Positions 54,156 to 63,896 are shown, counted from the first letter of the stretch. The stretch is 64,000 nucleotides of DNA from Lentisphaeria bacterium (GCA_017456805.1 JAFTIQ010000004.1:67149-131148), one strand, 5' to 3'. Made by a program: numbers and translations. The notes: generated from the sequence alone by a model not told the origin.

Positions 54156-55550
54156 ATGGCTGCTCAAACAAAAATCGTCCGGGATCTGACCAAAGGAAAT
54201 GTCTTTTGGACAATGATCTCCTTTGCAGCTCCGCTGTTGTTATCAAGCCTGCTGCAAACGCTTTACAATGTCACCGATATGATCATTATCGGTCATACGG
54301 TCGGACGGGACGGACTGGGTGCTGTTTCCATCGGGACAGATATTCTGCATTTTCTCTGTTTTGCCGCAATGGGATTTTCCAATGCCGGGCAGGTGATCAT
54401 TTCCCAGCTGATCGGGGCAGGGATGCCGGAACGTGTCCGCAAGACGATCGGGACTCTGTTTACGTTTCTTGGGGGAGCGGCAATTGTACTTTCTATCGGG
54501 GGGCTTTTTCTTACGGATCAGATCCTGCTTTGGGTGAATACTCCGAAAGAGGCGTTTTCCATGGCGAAAGAGTATCTGATGATCTGTCTTTCCGGATTGG
54601 TTTTTATGTATGGATATAACATTGTCAGTGCCATTTTGCGGGGAATGGGGGATTCCAGACACCCCTTGATTTTTGTTGCCGTAGCCGTTTCCCTGAATAT
54701 TATTCTTGACATCGTTTTTGTCATTTTCCTGCATTGGGATCTGATGGGGGTGGCTCTGGCAACAGTCATCAGCCAGGCTGTCAGTTTCCTCTGGTCGCTG
54801 ATTTTTCTCTACCGGAACCGGGTTCAATTCGGATTTTACTTCCGTCCGAAAGATTTTCTGATTGATAAGGAAGAGCTGCGGCCGTTGCTGAAACTGGGGA
54901 TCCCTATGGTGATCCAGAGCGCGGCAATCAGTTTTTCCATGCTGTTTGTAAATTCTTATATCAACAGTTACGGTGTGACAGCCTCCGCTATGACAGGCGT
55001 CGGAAACAAACTTTCCAGCATCGTGAACATTGTCAATGTGGCATTGTCGACAGCCGGGAGTTCCATGATCGGACAATGCATTGGCGCAGAGAAGTATGAC
55101 CGGGTGCCGAAAATATTGCGTGTTTCTTTCGGGACCAATATTCTGATTTCTGTTTTTGCGGGTGTAATAACGGTGATCTGCCCGGACTGGGTGTTTGGGA
55201 TGTTCACCAAAGATCCGGATGTGCTGAAGCTTTCTTTGAGTTACATTCCGGTTCTGCTGCTTCTGTTCGGGGGAGGGGCACTCCGTCCTCCGATGATGTC
55301 GCTGATCAATGGTTCCGGAAATTTCAAGCTGAATCTTGCGGTTGCGCTGCTTGACGGAGTGGTCATGCGGATCTGTTTATCCATGATACTTGGTATGCTG
55401 GCAGGTATGGGCGTTTACGGATTCTGGTATGGACACGCCCTTGCCGGGTTCACTCCTTTTGTGATCGGCGGCGTTTATTTCCTTACCGGAAAATGGCGGA
55501 CCCGGAAATATATCATTGAAAAAGCCAATCGGCAATCGCCCCGGAAATAA
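54156..55550 (+). CDS. MATE-family efflux transporter 2
   Basis: A 464-residue twelve-helix transporter. FAAPLLLSSLLQTLYNVTDMIIIGHTVGRDGLGAVSIGTDIL is the typical opening, and the matching second-half helix contains GIPMVIQSAAISFSMLFVNSYIN. The start MAAQTKIVRDLTKGN at 54156 is preferred; the upstream open codons overlap the promoter. It belongs to the NorM/DinF-like branch by general pattern and differs clearly from the MATE protein at 11454-12809. Substrate unknown. A hairpin immediately after the stop terminates the convergent unit. Confidence 0.9.
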   Translation: MAAQTKIVRDLTKGNVFWTMISFAAPLLLSSLLQTLYNVTDMIIIGHTVGRDGLGAVSIGTDILHFLCFAAMGFSNAGQVIISQLIGAGMPERVRKTIGTLFTFLGGAAIVLSIGGLFLTDQILLWVNTPKEAFSMAKEYLMICLSGLVFMYGYNIVSAILRGMGDSRHPLIFVAVAVSLNIILDIVFVIFLHWDLMGVALATVISQAVSFLWSLIFLYRNRVQFGFYFRPKDFLIDKEELRPLLKLGIPMVIQSAAISFSMLFVNSYINSYGVTASAMTGVGNKLSSIVNIVNVALSTAGSSMIGQCIGAEKYDRVPKILRVSFGTNILISVFAGVITVICPDWVFGMFTKDPDVLKLSLSYIPVLLLLFGGGALRPPMMSLINGSGNFKLNLAVALLDGVVMRICLSMILGMLAGMGVYGFWYGHALAGFTPFVIGGVYFLTGKWRTRKYIIEKANRQSPRK

Positions 55551-55577
55551 AAAAACTCCGGGCTGGGGGCCCGGAGT
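55548..55577 (-). terminator. Terminator of the pseudopilin-glycosidase unit
   Basis: Perfect 9-bp stem ACTCCGGGC/GCCCGGAGT (55555-55577) with a 5-base loop; on the minus strand it is followed by a U-run (55549-55555). Confidence 0.85.
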
Positions 55578-55593
55578 CGATCTGAAACAAATC

Positions 55594-57885
55594 TCAAAGA
55601 AGCTTCATGCCGTCTGGAAGTTCGATCTTCCTGACCGGCTCTTCTCCTGTCCAATCCCATTCTGCACGGATCAAACCGAGAGGGGAGGGGATTGTTCCGG
55701 AAGCTTTTTCCCCTTTGGTCATGACCGGATCAAAGCTGACGGTTTTCCAGCCTGCTTCTTCCGGATGAACTCCGAGGATCAGTTCCGAGAAATGGAAGAT
55801 CGGATGTGCGCTCCAAGCATGACAAATACTCCAGAAGCCCCGGTCAAGCTGATCCGGCCAGCTCTCTGCTGTCGTGGAAAATCCGTGATCCAGAAAATCT
55901 TTCCACCAGCGGCGGATGCAATCCAGAATTTCTGCCCGCTTTCCCTTTTTCTTCATTGCTTCAAAGACATAGAACATGAAGTAGGAGGTGGGCTTGAGCT
56001 CGGAATCCCGATGGCTTCCGATAAAGGGAAGCAGGATCTTCTCCATCCAGAAATCATGCTGTTCCGGCATGAAATCCTGAAGGATCGCCATCGCCGCGGC
56101 ATGAGGGGACATGGTTTTGACAGGAGATCCATCCCAATTCAATCCGTCATAAAGCAAGCCGGTTTTTGAATCGAAAAGATGTTCTTTCATCGCATTGTTC
56201 AACGCGGAGATTTCCTGATCCAAACTGTTTTTGCGATCGGTTTCTCCTGCCAGCTCCGCAAGGGTTGAAGCCGCCTTCAATGACCAGTAATAAATCAGGT
56301 TGTAAACGGTCGGAACCCCGTTTTTGAACAGATTCGGACACCAGTCAAGGAAGAGCCAGTAGCGGTCATCGTAGACCAGCAGTCCATCTTTGTTCAGCAG
56401 AGAACGGAAATAGTTCAAAATATCATCGACCGTCTTTTTCAATTCAAAATACATTTTCAGCGAGCCGGTCTGGTTGTAATGCGCCAGAAGGGTAACGATC
56501 CACATGGCGGTATAGTCCGGCAGAATACAGCTGTGTCCGTTGCTGGGCGCAATTGCATAAGGGAGCCCTTCCGGAGTCCCCTGTGCAGCAATTTGACGGA
56601 GTCCCCGTTCGAACAGCCGCGTATCATTTGCCAGCCGGAATGTATTCTGCGCCTGAACCAGAGCGTCGCCCCACCATTGGGCAGATTCCCGCCAGGGACA
56701 ATCCGTATAGGCATCCACCATACAGCACCGCTGCGTGTGAACACACATTTCCCAAATATCGTTGAGAAGCGGATCCGAGCTCAGAAAACTGCCCTTAACA
56801 TCCAGTGAATACCAGATCCGGCGGGCGGTCAATGTGACTTTCAACGGCTGCTTGCCCCGGTAGAGCACAACCACATAACGGAATCCCCAGGGAATGGTCA
56901 GCTCATGATGATTTTTCCCTTCTTTCAGGATCAGACGTCCGCCGAAAAGAGTTGCAAACGGATTCTCAGAACTTCCGAAATCCGGGGTCTCGCCTGTCAG
57001 AGATTCACAGACAAGATAATCCAGCATATCCCCGTCAGTTGCATTATCAATATCAAAAATCGGCTGTCCGACGACTTCTTTCCCGAAATCGATGAGCTGA
57101 GCCGTGATTCCGGATGCAAACTGAACGGTATTTCCCTGTTCGGGCGCAGCCTTCCAGTCCGGTGTTTCTCTGTCATAGATCTTTGCAACATTTTCCAGCT
57201 TTTCCCAGCCTTCTGCCGGTTCGTGACAGGAAATGGCAACTCTTCCTGATGCAGAAATCACCTCTTTTGTCTGCAACGGAATATTCCGTTCCTCAAAGGA
57301 GTGCCAGGGCATACAGCCAAGAGAAGCTCCGGGTGTGCTCAGCCAATCTGAATCATCATAATTTTCATCAAGCCAATTCCCTTTATCCTCCCGGCAGTCG
57401 AAATATTCCTGATATCCATACTGAAAAGAACCGCGGGCGATGTTCGGAATATATCCGGATGCAACTCTTCCTTTCCATTGCTCTCCTGTGGCGAGATCAA
57501 CAGATCCGACTTTTCCTGACATCAGGAAGCCAGAGGCATTTTCATAGCGGTAACAGAAAATGGAAACCCCGAACTGATAGACCAGAACCGCAATGACATT
57601 TTTCCCTTTTTTCAGGTAGGGGGCAATGTCGATGCGGTCAAAGGGCCAGTGGGATTGAAATCCCCGCGCCGGACCATGATTGACGAATGTTCCATTGATC
57701 CAAAGATTGTACCTGCTGTCTGCCGTAATATGGATTTCTGTCTGCTCCGGCACGGCATCAATTTCAAATGTTCTCCGGAATTGCGCGCGGACATCTCTGC
57801 TGTCAACACGGCAACAGGTATGCCACAACCATTTTGCACCAGGAAAAAGTTCCTGATTCTTCTCTCTTGCGTTCATGTGTACCAT
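55594..57885 (-). CDS. GH78-like alpha-L-rhamnosidase family protein
   Basis: A 763-residue enzyme with the Bac_rhamnosid layout. The N-terminal beta-sandwich has ADSRYNLWINGTFVNHGPARGFQSHW. The central (alpha/alpha)6 barrel carries DAYTDCPWRESAQWWGDALVQA, the counterpart of the GH78 DCPQRxExxGWxGDA active-site segment, though with WWGDA. A C-terminal beta domain follows. No signal peptide is visible, so it may act on imported oligosaccharides. The start ATG at 57885 follows the DUF4838 stop; a TTG 13 codons earlier is possible. Last gene of the operon; rhamnosidase or a related activity is uncertain. Confidence 0.75.
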   Translation of the reverse strand: MVHMNAREKNQELFPGAKWLWHTCCRVDSRDVRAQFRRTFEIDAVPEQTEIHITADSRYNLWINGTFVNHGPARGFQSHWPFDRIDIAPYLKKGKNVIAVLVYQFGVSIFCYRYENASGFLMSGKVGSVDLATGEQWKGRVASGYIPNIARGSFQYGYQEYFDCREDKGNWLDENYDDSDWLSTPGASLGCMPWHSFEERNIPLQTKEVISASGRVAISCHEPAEGWEKLENVAKIYDRETPDWKAAPEQGNTVQFASGITAQLIDFGKEVVGQPIFDIDNATDGDMLDYLVCESLTGETPDFGSSENPFATLFGGRLILKEGKNHHELTIPWGFRYVVVLYRGKQPLKVTLTARRIWYSLDVKGSFLSSDPLLNDIWEMCVHTQRCCMVDAYTDCPWRESAQWWGDALVQAQNTFRLANDTRLFERGLRQIAAQGTPEGLPYAIAPSNGHSCILPDYTAMWIVTLLAHYNQTGSLKMYFELKKTVDDILNYFRSLLNKDGLLVYDDRYWLFLDWCPNLFKNGVPTVYNLIYYWSLKAASTLAELAGETDRKNSLDQEISALNNAMKEHLFDSKTGLLYDGLNWDGSPVKTMSPHAAAMAILQDFMPEQHDFWMEKILLPFIGSHRDSELKPTSYFMFYVFEAMKKKGKRAEILDCIRRWWKDFLDHGFSTTAESWPDQLDRGFWSICHAWSAHPIFHFSELILGVHPEEAGWKTVSFDPVMTKGEKASGTIPSPLGLIRAEWDWTGEEPVRKIELPDGMKLL

Positions 57886-57892
57886 CTGTTTT

Positions 57893-60800
57893 TCAATCCA
57901 GTTCCACAACGGAAATGGAGTCAATTAATATTCTGTTTTTTGTCCCTTGTTTTTTATAAAGCGGTCCTTCAAATTTTACACGGCACCAGACATCAAGCGT
58001 TTTTCCTCCGAGTTCAAGATACTTGTTCAGCTTTGCCTGAATATTCCAGCTTCTCAGAACATAGACATAACAACCCTGATGCAGTTTTGTTGTGCTGATA
58101 TGATACCAGTGATATCCTTCTCCGGCAGGAAGTTCGGTCCATTGACGCATGGAAAGAGATTTTCCTCCCGGGACGTCATAGGTTCCAGCCTGGAACGGAA
58201 GATTATAGTAATTGATGCCGGAAACATAACTTGCTTCAAAAGCACAGCCTTCCCGGGCATCCCGATCCTTCACCAGACGGATATTCGGGGTCCGGAAAAG
58301 AATCAGCTTTGAAGGCGTAAAATGACGAACCGTTTTCCCTTTGAATTCTGCGGGCTCTTCAATGGGGGTGGTATCCCCTGTCAGAAGTTCCACAAAAGAA
58401 ATCTGACCTTCCATGATGAGCCGGTCGTCTGCCGGTTTTGAATAACGCTCTGCCTCCAGAATCCAATATTTCCGCATGTTCGCTGCAAGTTTTTTCTGGT
58501 CGATCGGGAAATTCTGAAGCGTTCCGCCGGATTGCTTCCATTCGTTCATATATTTTGTGATCATGAACGCAGTGAGCATATTCAGCGGGGCTCTGCAGTT
58601 GATGACTCTGCGGAGCAGAACCTGATCATTTCCGACAGCCCGTTCCGCTTCATCAAACAATTTGTGCGCCTGAATCAGCTCCTGAACATTCATATAGGCA
58701 TAACATTCAGCAAAATAGCGGTTCAGCACTCTGTCAGAAAACCGTTTCTGAGTCTTGTCAAGCAGCTTCCGGTAAGCATCCATCATAGGGGCGGCTTTCC
58801 CGAAATAACCGTTCAAAAAGGTTTGACGGTGAGCTTCAAAATCAGAGAAGGGATCTTCCAGCATTTTACAGTAAAGCCAGTTTTTCATATCGGCAAAATC
58901 CAGCATATAATGCTTGCCGCCAACTTCCACAAATGTTCCTTTGGAGCCGAGTTTTGCATAGTTCCGGAGCAATTCCGCAATCCCCATTTCATGAGGGAAG
59001 GGATAAACTTCAAGACAATGTTCCCAGGTGATGAAGTTTTTAGAGATCTTTGCCCATCCCCGCAGATATTCCTGATTTTTTCTGTTCTTCGCCTCCGTGG
59101 GATAAACCGTTGAGCCGTATGTATTGCAATAACGGATCATCACATTATCGCGGGGAACGATCTTTTTGGGCGGCATACAGGTTTTTTTTCCGTATGCCAG
59201 AGTTGTAATGTAGACATCCGGATAAACTTTGCCGACACCATCCGCGATTTCATTGATAAAATCAATCAAAATGTCAGAAGTCGAGGAGTCTTCTTCCATT
59301 TTTTTACAGTTTTCACATTCGCAGAACCTCAGTCCGTCATTCATTGAAAGATCATAAAATTTCGGTTCAACCGTTCCGTTTGCAGCTGCACTTGCTTTGG
59401 TTCGCTTGATCGTTGCAATCATCTTGGTGATCAAATGCTTCCGCAACTCTTTGTTGGTCAGACAAAGCTGTCCGGAATATTGGCTTCCTTCCCGTTTTCC
59501 ATCCACCATGGAGAAAAATTCGGGATTGGTCTTCAAATAACTCTTTCCGATATAACGGGCAAAGGTGTGAGCATGGTACGGAGGACCCCAGGTGTAAGCT
59601 CCATTTCCGCCGTATGCTTCGGAAATATTACTGTCTGCATTCCGGTTCAAACGGTTGCGAACAGCAAATTTTCCACCGTCATTCCGGATTTCTCCGCTGC
59701 GGTAAAGATCCCGGTGAAGAAAATAGGGTTTCCCGGATTTGGAAATCGCAGGAAATTCCCAGGCTTTCGCTTCCGGAACAAATTCTTCCCACTTGTTCCA
59801 CCAGTGAATTCCAAACATATCTTCAAGAAAATGATAGACCGCATACAGCGTTCCGCGGCGGCCTCCGCCGGTAAGGATCAACGTGTCCCCTCCGCTGACC
59901 ATTTTCCATTCTTCTTCCTGCATCCCCTGATGATCAACACTCAGAAGGATTTTTTTCAGGGGAACTCCATTGATTTTAATGGAACCCTTGACTACTTTCT
60001 GAAGATAAGTTACAAGTTCTTTCTGAGCCGTCAGATCTGCAGCTGTGGCTTGCGCGGGAAGAATCACTTCGATCCCTGCAGCAGCCACAGCACGCTCAAA
60101 AGGGTTTTCAGAAATAAACCTCACTGCATCAAAGTTCACAACATTCTTCTTATCCCAGCTCCGGAGAAGAACACTGCAGGAGACTGCATCTTCCGGAACA
60201 ACTCCCCGGAATTCAAAATATTTCCAGTCTTTCTCAGCCCTGAAATGATGGATCACCGGCTTGGATTTTTTGTTTTTCAATGTGAAGTAGACGATCAGCT
60301 GCCAGCCGATCCCGCGGTAGGAACCTTCCACCAGGAACGGTGCGCCGGGTTTTACTGCAACCGGAGCGGAATTCGCTTCGCAGTAGCTTCCGGTATTCAG
60401 ACATTCCGCCATGAAATTCCCATCGAGACCACCGGCTTTTCTGACAGATAAACCGCGCCACTGGGCGGATACTGTCTCTTTGGCTCCAGCCGTTTCAAAT
60501 GATCCGTTTTTCAACTGATCCGCAAGATTTCCGCATTCAAACCGGACATCGTCAAAATAAACCGGAGCGGTTTTGTTCCAGGTACGCAGAAGAATCGTTG
60601 CACGTTCTGCATTTTCCGGAACAACTCCGCTGATGGTAAAGTCTGTCCAATCTTTCACCGTTTTAGGCGTATATTGGACGGGTTGCGTCTTTTTGCCTTT
60701 CAGAGAGAAGAAGACATAGATATATGGCGCGGCACCCTTGTATTTTCCAGTGAGTTTGAATGTTTTTCCGGGCGTGACGGGGATCGCCCGACTGGAGGCT

Positions 60801-61018
60801 TCCACATAACCGGGACCGGTTCTCAGGCATTTTGCCGCGGCAGATCCGTTGATTCCGCCCTTTGCATCGACGGTATAACCGCCGTTCCAGCCGAAGGCTC
60901 TTGCTCCGGCAGCATCTTTGATTTCAAATCCGCCGTTGTAAAGCAGATTCGCATTTCCTGCAAATGCCGTTGCCAAAAAGGCAGCTCCGGCAATCGCTGT
61001 TAAAATCTTTTTATTCAT
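57893..61018 (-). CDS. Secreted DUF4838 protein with two carbohydrate-binding-like domains
   Basis: A 1041-residue exported protein with a signal peptide ending near ATAFAG. Two tandem CBM-like jelly rolls follow (NLLYNGGFE from about 23; QLKNGSFE from about 168), each with matching VRFEC/VRF strands. A GH67-N-like alpha/beta segment lies at about 315-410 (ILLSVDHQG). The DUF4838 catalytic-type domain occupies about 430-700 with SMNDGLRFCECENCKKM, a cysteine-rich loop of the family. DUF4838 proteins are thought to act on glycans, but the reaction is unknown to me. AGGA precedes the ATG. It lies 16 bases after a pseudopilin gene. Confidence 0.83.
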   Translation of the reverse strand: MNKKILTAIAGAAFLATAFAGNANLLYNGGFEIKDAAGARAFGWNGGYTVDAKGGINGSAAAKCLRTGPGYVEASSRAIPVTPGKTFKLTGKYKGAAPYIYVFFSLKGKKTQPVQYTPKTVKDWTDFTISGVVPENAERATILLRTWNKTAPVYFDDVRFECGNLADQLKNGSFETAGAKETVSAQWRGLSVRKAGGLDGNFMAECLNTGSYCEANSAPVAVKPGAPFLVEGSYRGIGWQLIVYFTLKNKKSKPVIHHFRAEKDWKYFEFRGVVPEDAVSCSVLLRSWDKKNVVNFDAVRFISENPFERAVAAAGIEVILPAQATAADLTAQKELVTYLQKVVKGSIKINGVPLKKILLSVDHQGMQEEEWKMVSGGDTLILTGGGRRGTLYAVYHFLEDMFGIHWWNKWEEFVPEAKAWEFPAISKSGKPYFLHRDLYRSGEIRNDGGKFAVRNRLNRNADSNISEAYGGNGAYTWGPPYHAHTFARYIGKSYLKTNPEFFSMVDGKREGSQYSGQLCLTNKELRKHLITKMIATIKRTKASAAANGTVEPKFYDLSMNDGLRFCECENCKKMEEDSSTSDILIDFINEIADGVGKVYPDVYITTLAYGKKTCMPPKKIVPRDNVMIRYCNTYGSTVYPTEAKNRKNQEYLRGWAKISKNFITWEHCLEVYPFPHEMGIAELLRNYAKLGSKGTFVEVGGKHYMLDFADMKNWLYCKMLEDPFSDFEAHRQTFLNGYFGKAAPMMDAYRKLLDKTQKRFSDRVLNRYFAECYAYMNVQELIQAHKLFDEAERAVGNDQVLLRRVINCRAPLNMLTAFMITKYMNEWKQSGGTLQNFPIDQKKLAANMRKYWILEAERYSKPADDRLIMEGQISFVELLTGDTTPIEEPAEFKGKTVRHFTPSKLILFRTPNIRLVKDRDAREGCAFEASYVSGINYYNLPFQAGTYDVPGGKSLSMRQWTELPAGEGYHWYHISTTKLHQGCYVYVLRSWNIQAKLNKYLELGGKTLDVWCRVKFEGPLYKKQGTKNRILIDSISVVELD

Positions 61019-61034
61019 GATACGTTCCTGTTTT

Positions 61035-61766
61035 TTATTTCAAACCTGTGCAGTCGACATCTTCTTTTTTTATCATTTCTCTCATGTGTGAGCTGGCACT
61101 GCCATCGCCCATAAGCGCGTTGAATCGTTTTCCATGACGGCGTGGCAGAATGGAGATTGCGGTAGTGGGAGAATTGTTGGGATTGGAAAGATTTCGTATA
61201 TAATAACCGTTCCCGGAATAATTTAGAGCGGCAGATGCCGGCATCGGAGAATCTGTAACGATCAGTTTTCCGGAAATATTTTTTACTCTGGCTGGTTTCA
61301 CAAACCACTTGTGTGTGTTTTGCATATCATACCGGCTTCCAGCCCAGACGAACATAGCATAGTTTGCTATGGGAAAATCTTTGTAAGCCTGATCGTCCAG
61401 GAGAATGTAGCCGGTAGGTTCGGAAGGACACCGGAACATTTTTGAAGCAGAAATTTGTTTTGCCAGCGCAATGACGCCCGTAGAGGAGGAATCACCTTTT
61501 GCTCCCGTCAGGTAGCCGCATACTTGCCAAAACCAAATCGCTCTCTGTCCGCTGAATCCATCAAAACCTTCCGCTTGAGGATGATATCCATCGTTATCCT
61601 GACCATAGAAAGCAAATGCGATCCCGATCTGTTTCAGTTTACTGGTGCAATCCGCTGCTCTTCCTTTTTCGCGAGCCTGATTCAGCGCGGGAAGCAGCAT
61701 CCCTGCGAGAATTGCAATAATTGCAATCACAACGAGAAGCTCAATCAATGTGAATGATTTTTTCAT
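61035..61766 (-). CDS. DUF1559-type pseudopilin 1
   Basis: A 243-residue type II secretion pseudopilin-like protein. The class III signal [35 protein letters not shown] is present, followed by the DUF1559 C-terminal domain with [24 protein letters not shown], a motif typical of the family's conserved tail. It is expected to be processed by prepilin peptidase and built into a pseudopilus or surface fibre. It precedes the DUF4838 gene by 16 bases. Confidence 0.9.
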   Translation of the reverse strand: MKKSFTLIELLVVIAIIAILAGMLLPALNQAREKGRAADCTSKLKQIGIAFAFYGQDNDGYHPQAEGFDGFSGQRAIWFWQVCGYLTGAKGDSSSTGVIALAKQISASKMFRCPSEPTGYILLDDQAYKDFPIANYAMFVWAGSRYDMQNTHKWFVKPARVKNISGKLIVTDSPMPASAALNYSGNGYYIRNLSNPNNSPTTAISILPRRHGKRFNALMGDGSASSHMREMIKKEDVDCTGLK

Positions 61767-61795
61767 CTTTGATGTCTCTTGTTTTATGATTTATA

Positions 61796-62536
61796 TCAGT
61801 TTAAGAAATTAAGCTGACTTGTTTTGATCATTTCCCGCATATGAGTTCCAACACTTCCATCACCCATGAGTGCATTGAATCTCTGGCTGTGACGTCTCGG
61901 CAAAATAGAAATAGCTGCATCTTTGCTGTTGCCCGGATTGGAAAGGTTTTGTGCATAATAACCTTTATTGTCATATCCCAAAGAGGCAGATTCCGGCATG
62001 GGGGAATCTGTCACAACCAATTTTGAGGAGACATTTTTGACTTTTGAGGGTCTGATAAAGTACGGATACGTTCCATCGGACGCTTGATATCTTGCCCCAG
62101 CCCATACCATCATCGCATAACTTGCAAGAGGATATTCAATGTAGTATCCGCTTGTCGTACCCGGATGATTATAAGTGAATCCATCCCGAACGGAAGGGCA
62201 TCTCAAGATTTTGGATTCAGAGACTCTGATGATCATGTTTTTGGTGTCAGACGTATATCCATCAATGCCGATGAGATATGTGGTAATCTGATAAAACCAT
62301 TTTGTGCGTTGTCCGGAACAGATACTGGCACCGACCCCATCAACCTGCGGATGGTAACCATCGTTATCATTTCCATACATACTGAATGCCATACCGATCT
62401 GCTTCAGCTTTCCGACACAATCCGCGGCTCTTCCTTTTTCGCGGGCCTGATTCAGCGCGGGGAGCAGCATTCCTGCGAGAATTGCAATAATTGCAATCAC
62501 AACGAGAAGTTCGATCAATGTGAATTTTTGTTTCAT
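61796..62536 (-). CDS. DUF1559-type pseudopilin 2
   Basis: A 246-residue paralogue starting [22 protein letters not shown], with the tail [29 protein letters not shown]. The ATG at 62536 has AGGAA upstream; 16 open codons further upstream are not used. Its first 30 codons are almost identical in DNA sequence to those of the neighbouring copies, while the C-terminal domain has diverged. Second of three pseudopilin genes in the unit, separated from the first by 174 bases and from the third by 29. Confidence 0.9.
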   Translation of the reverse strand: MKQKFTLIELLVVIAIIAILAGMLLPALNQAREKGRAADCVGKLKQIGMAFSMYGNDNDGYHPQVDGVGASICSGQRTKWFYQITTYLIGIDGYTSDTKNMIIRVSESKILRCPSVRDGFTYNHPGTTSGYYIEYPLASYAMMVWAGARYQASDGTYPYFIRPSKVKNVSSKLVVTDSPMPESASLGYDNKGYYAQNLSNPGNSKDAAISILPRRHSQRFNALMGDGSVGTHMREMIKTSQLNFLN

Positions 62537-62710
62537 AATAAATTCCTGTTCGTATTTATATCTATTTATCAGATTGTTCCACATGGCTATACTTGCCAGT
62601 TTCAGATTCAGCGTGAACCGAAAGTTAAGATTTCTTTCAGCTGTTTCCCGGAAAGTCTTTGTTCTCCGTTTTGTATCTTCTTAAAGGTCTGTTAGCGGAA
62701 AAACCTACCA

Positions 62711-63556
62711 TTATTGGAACTTTGCATGGCTTCTGGGCCAATCAAGCTGTGAGGTCTTGACTTCGTATCTGGAATAAGATGCAACGTGTCCATCGCCCAT
62801 CAAAGCATTGAATCGTTTTGTATGACGGAACGGCATAATGTCGATTGCTGCCTGCAACGAGTTCCCGGGATTTCCCAGGTTTGAGGTGTAGTAACCAACA
62901 TTTTCTGCAGTTTGATTGCCTGTTGCAATGTATGGCATCGGAGAGTCCTGAATCAGCATCATATTGGAAACGTTTTTTACTTTATCAGGTTTGACGAACC
63001 AGCCGCCGCCGGTGGAATAAGTGTGTCCGGCGCGAACGATCATAGCATAGTTCCCGAGGTAGGGCGGGGAAATTTGATCACTTGCGTAGGTGTATCCCGT
63101 CTGAACAGAAGGACACATGAATACCTTGGAACTTGCGATTCCGTTCCGGAGAGTTGTTACACTCGGGGTATCCCATCTGAGAGAACTGTTCAGGTACTGG
63201 ATCAGCTGATAGTACCAGAGTCTGCGCTGTCCGCTGAAACCAGCGAATCCATCTACCTGCATGTGATAACCGTCATTCTCATCAACGTAAAGTGCCGTTG
63301 CCAGACTGATTTGTTTCAATTTTCCTCTACAATCCGCAGCTCTTCCTTTTTCGCGGGCCTGATTCAGCGCGGGGAGCAGCATTCCTGCGAGAATTGCAAT
63401 AATTGCAATCACAACAAGAAGCTCTATTAAGGTGAAGCTGTACAGCTTCACCTGCCCATGGGCAGGTGAAAAACCTTCTTCCTTGCCATAAACACGATCA
63501 CAGCAGAGATGTGGTCTTTTCACGAGAAGTTCAATCAAGGTGAACATCTTTTTCAT
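62711..63556 (-). CDS. DUF1559-type pseudopilin 3 with duplicated prepilin motif
   Basis: A 281-residue pseudopilin starting [12 protein letters not shown] (ATG 63556, AGGAAGG nine bases upstream). Unlike its neighbours the hydrophobic helix is interrupted: after the first FTLIELLV come 28 extra residues ([20 protein letters not shown] and on), then a second complete [18 protein letters not shown]. The insertion keeps the frame and coincides with palindromic DNA at 63431-63470. The tail [20 protein letters not shown] is normal for the family. Processing at the second motif would remove the insertion. It is the first gene of the unit, downstream of a consensus promoter. Confidence 0.88.
   Translation of the reverse strand: MKKMFTLIELLVKRPHLCCDRVYGKEEGFSPAHGQVKLYSFTLIELLVVIAIIAILAGMLLPALNQAREKGRAADCRGKLKQISLATALYVDENDGYHMQVDGFAGFSGQRRLWYYQLIQYLNSSLRWDTPSVTTLRNGIASSKVFMCPSVQTGYTYASDQISPPYLGNYAMIVRAGHTYSTGGGWFVKPDKVKNVSNMMLIQDSPMPYIATGNQTAENVGYYTSNLGNPGNSLQAAIDIMPFRHTKRFNALMGDGHVASYSRYEVKTSQLDWPRSHAKFQ
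63413..63436 (-). repeat. Second (functional-looking) FTLIELLV codon block
   Basis: 24 bases encoding FTLIELLV, continuous with the hydrophobic helix. It repeats, with synonymous differences, the block at 63521-63544. The two copies flank the 84-base insertion 63437-63520. Confidence 0.8.
63431..63470. repeat. Two overlapping perfect palindromes
   Basis: Palindrome 1 is 22 bases (63431-63452, centre GCTGTACAGC); palindrome 2 is 24 bases (63447-63470, centre TGCCCATGGGCA). They share TTCACC, giving the order GGTGAA-TTCACC-GGTGAA with alternative pairings. The outer hexamer also codes for the FT of FTLIELLV. Confidence 0.85.
63437..63520 (-). mobile_element. Small palindromic insertion inside a pseudopilin gene
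   Basis: 84 bases (28 codons, frame-neutral) between two FTLIELLV coding blocks; insertion plus one block is 108 bases. The neighbouring pseudopilins have no counterpart. One end holds two overlapping perfect palindromes (63431-63452 and 63447-63470). No transposase is encoded, so if mobile it resembles a short REP/MITE-like element moved in trans. Confidence 0.6.
63521..63544 (-). repeat. First FTLIELLV codon block
   Basis: 24 bases encoding FTLIELLV directly after MKKM. The hydrophobic run stops here and continues KRPH, so this copy alone could not form the pilin helix. Confidence 0.8.
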
Positions 63557-63620
63557 TTGAAACATCCTTCCTGAATATTTTATTGTTTTTCGTTTGTATT
63601 CTCTATGTATGTTATGGATT

Positions 63621-63649
63621 ATTATATATCATACAAAGGAAAATGTCAA
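63621..63649 (-). promoter_or_regulatory. Consensus promoter of the pseudopilin-glycosidase unit
   Basis: Minus-strand TTGACA (63644-63649), 17-base spacer, TATAAT (63621-63626): a perfect sigma-70 consensus and the strongest promoter in the window. Leader of about 60 bases. The 180 bases between it and the rightward promoter at 63829 are AT-rich and hold nothing else recognisable. Confidence 0.85.
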
Positions 63650-63828
63650 GTATCTCTTATTTATTTTTTTATCAGAAAATCACTTTTTTTTACATTACTT
63701 ATTTTTTTACCTTCCATTATAACCATGCAAAAAAAGCAGAACGCCCATGAAAATTTGTTTTGAAACAGAAAAAAACAGGAATAATGCAAAAAAAAGAGAG
63801 ATTTTCAGAAAAAAGCTTGAGAGATTAT

Positions 63829-63856
63829 TTGACTTTTCCTTTAGAGGGAGTATATT
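63829..63856 (+). promoter_or_regulatory. Promoter of the small basic protein gene
   Basis: TTGACT (63829-63834), 16-base spacer, TATATT (63851-63856); ATG follows after 40 bases with AGGAG. Confidence 0.75.
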
Positions 63857-63896
63857 ATGGGTCTTGAAACTTAATTTAACAACAGGAGTTGATAAC

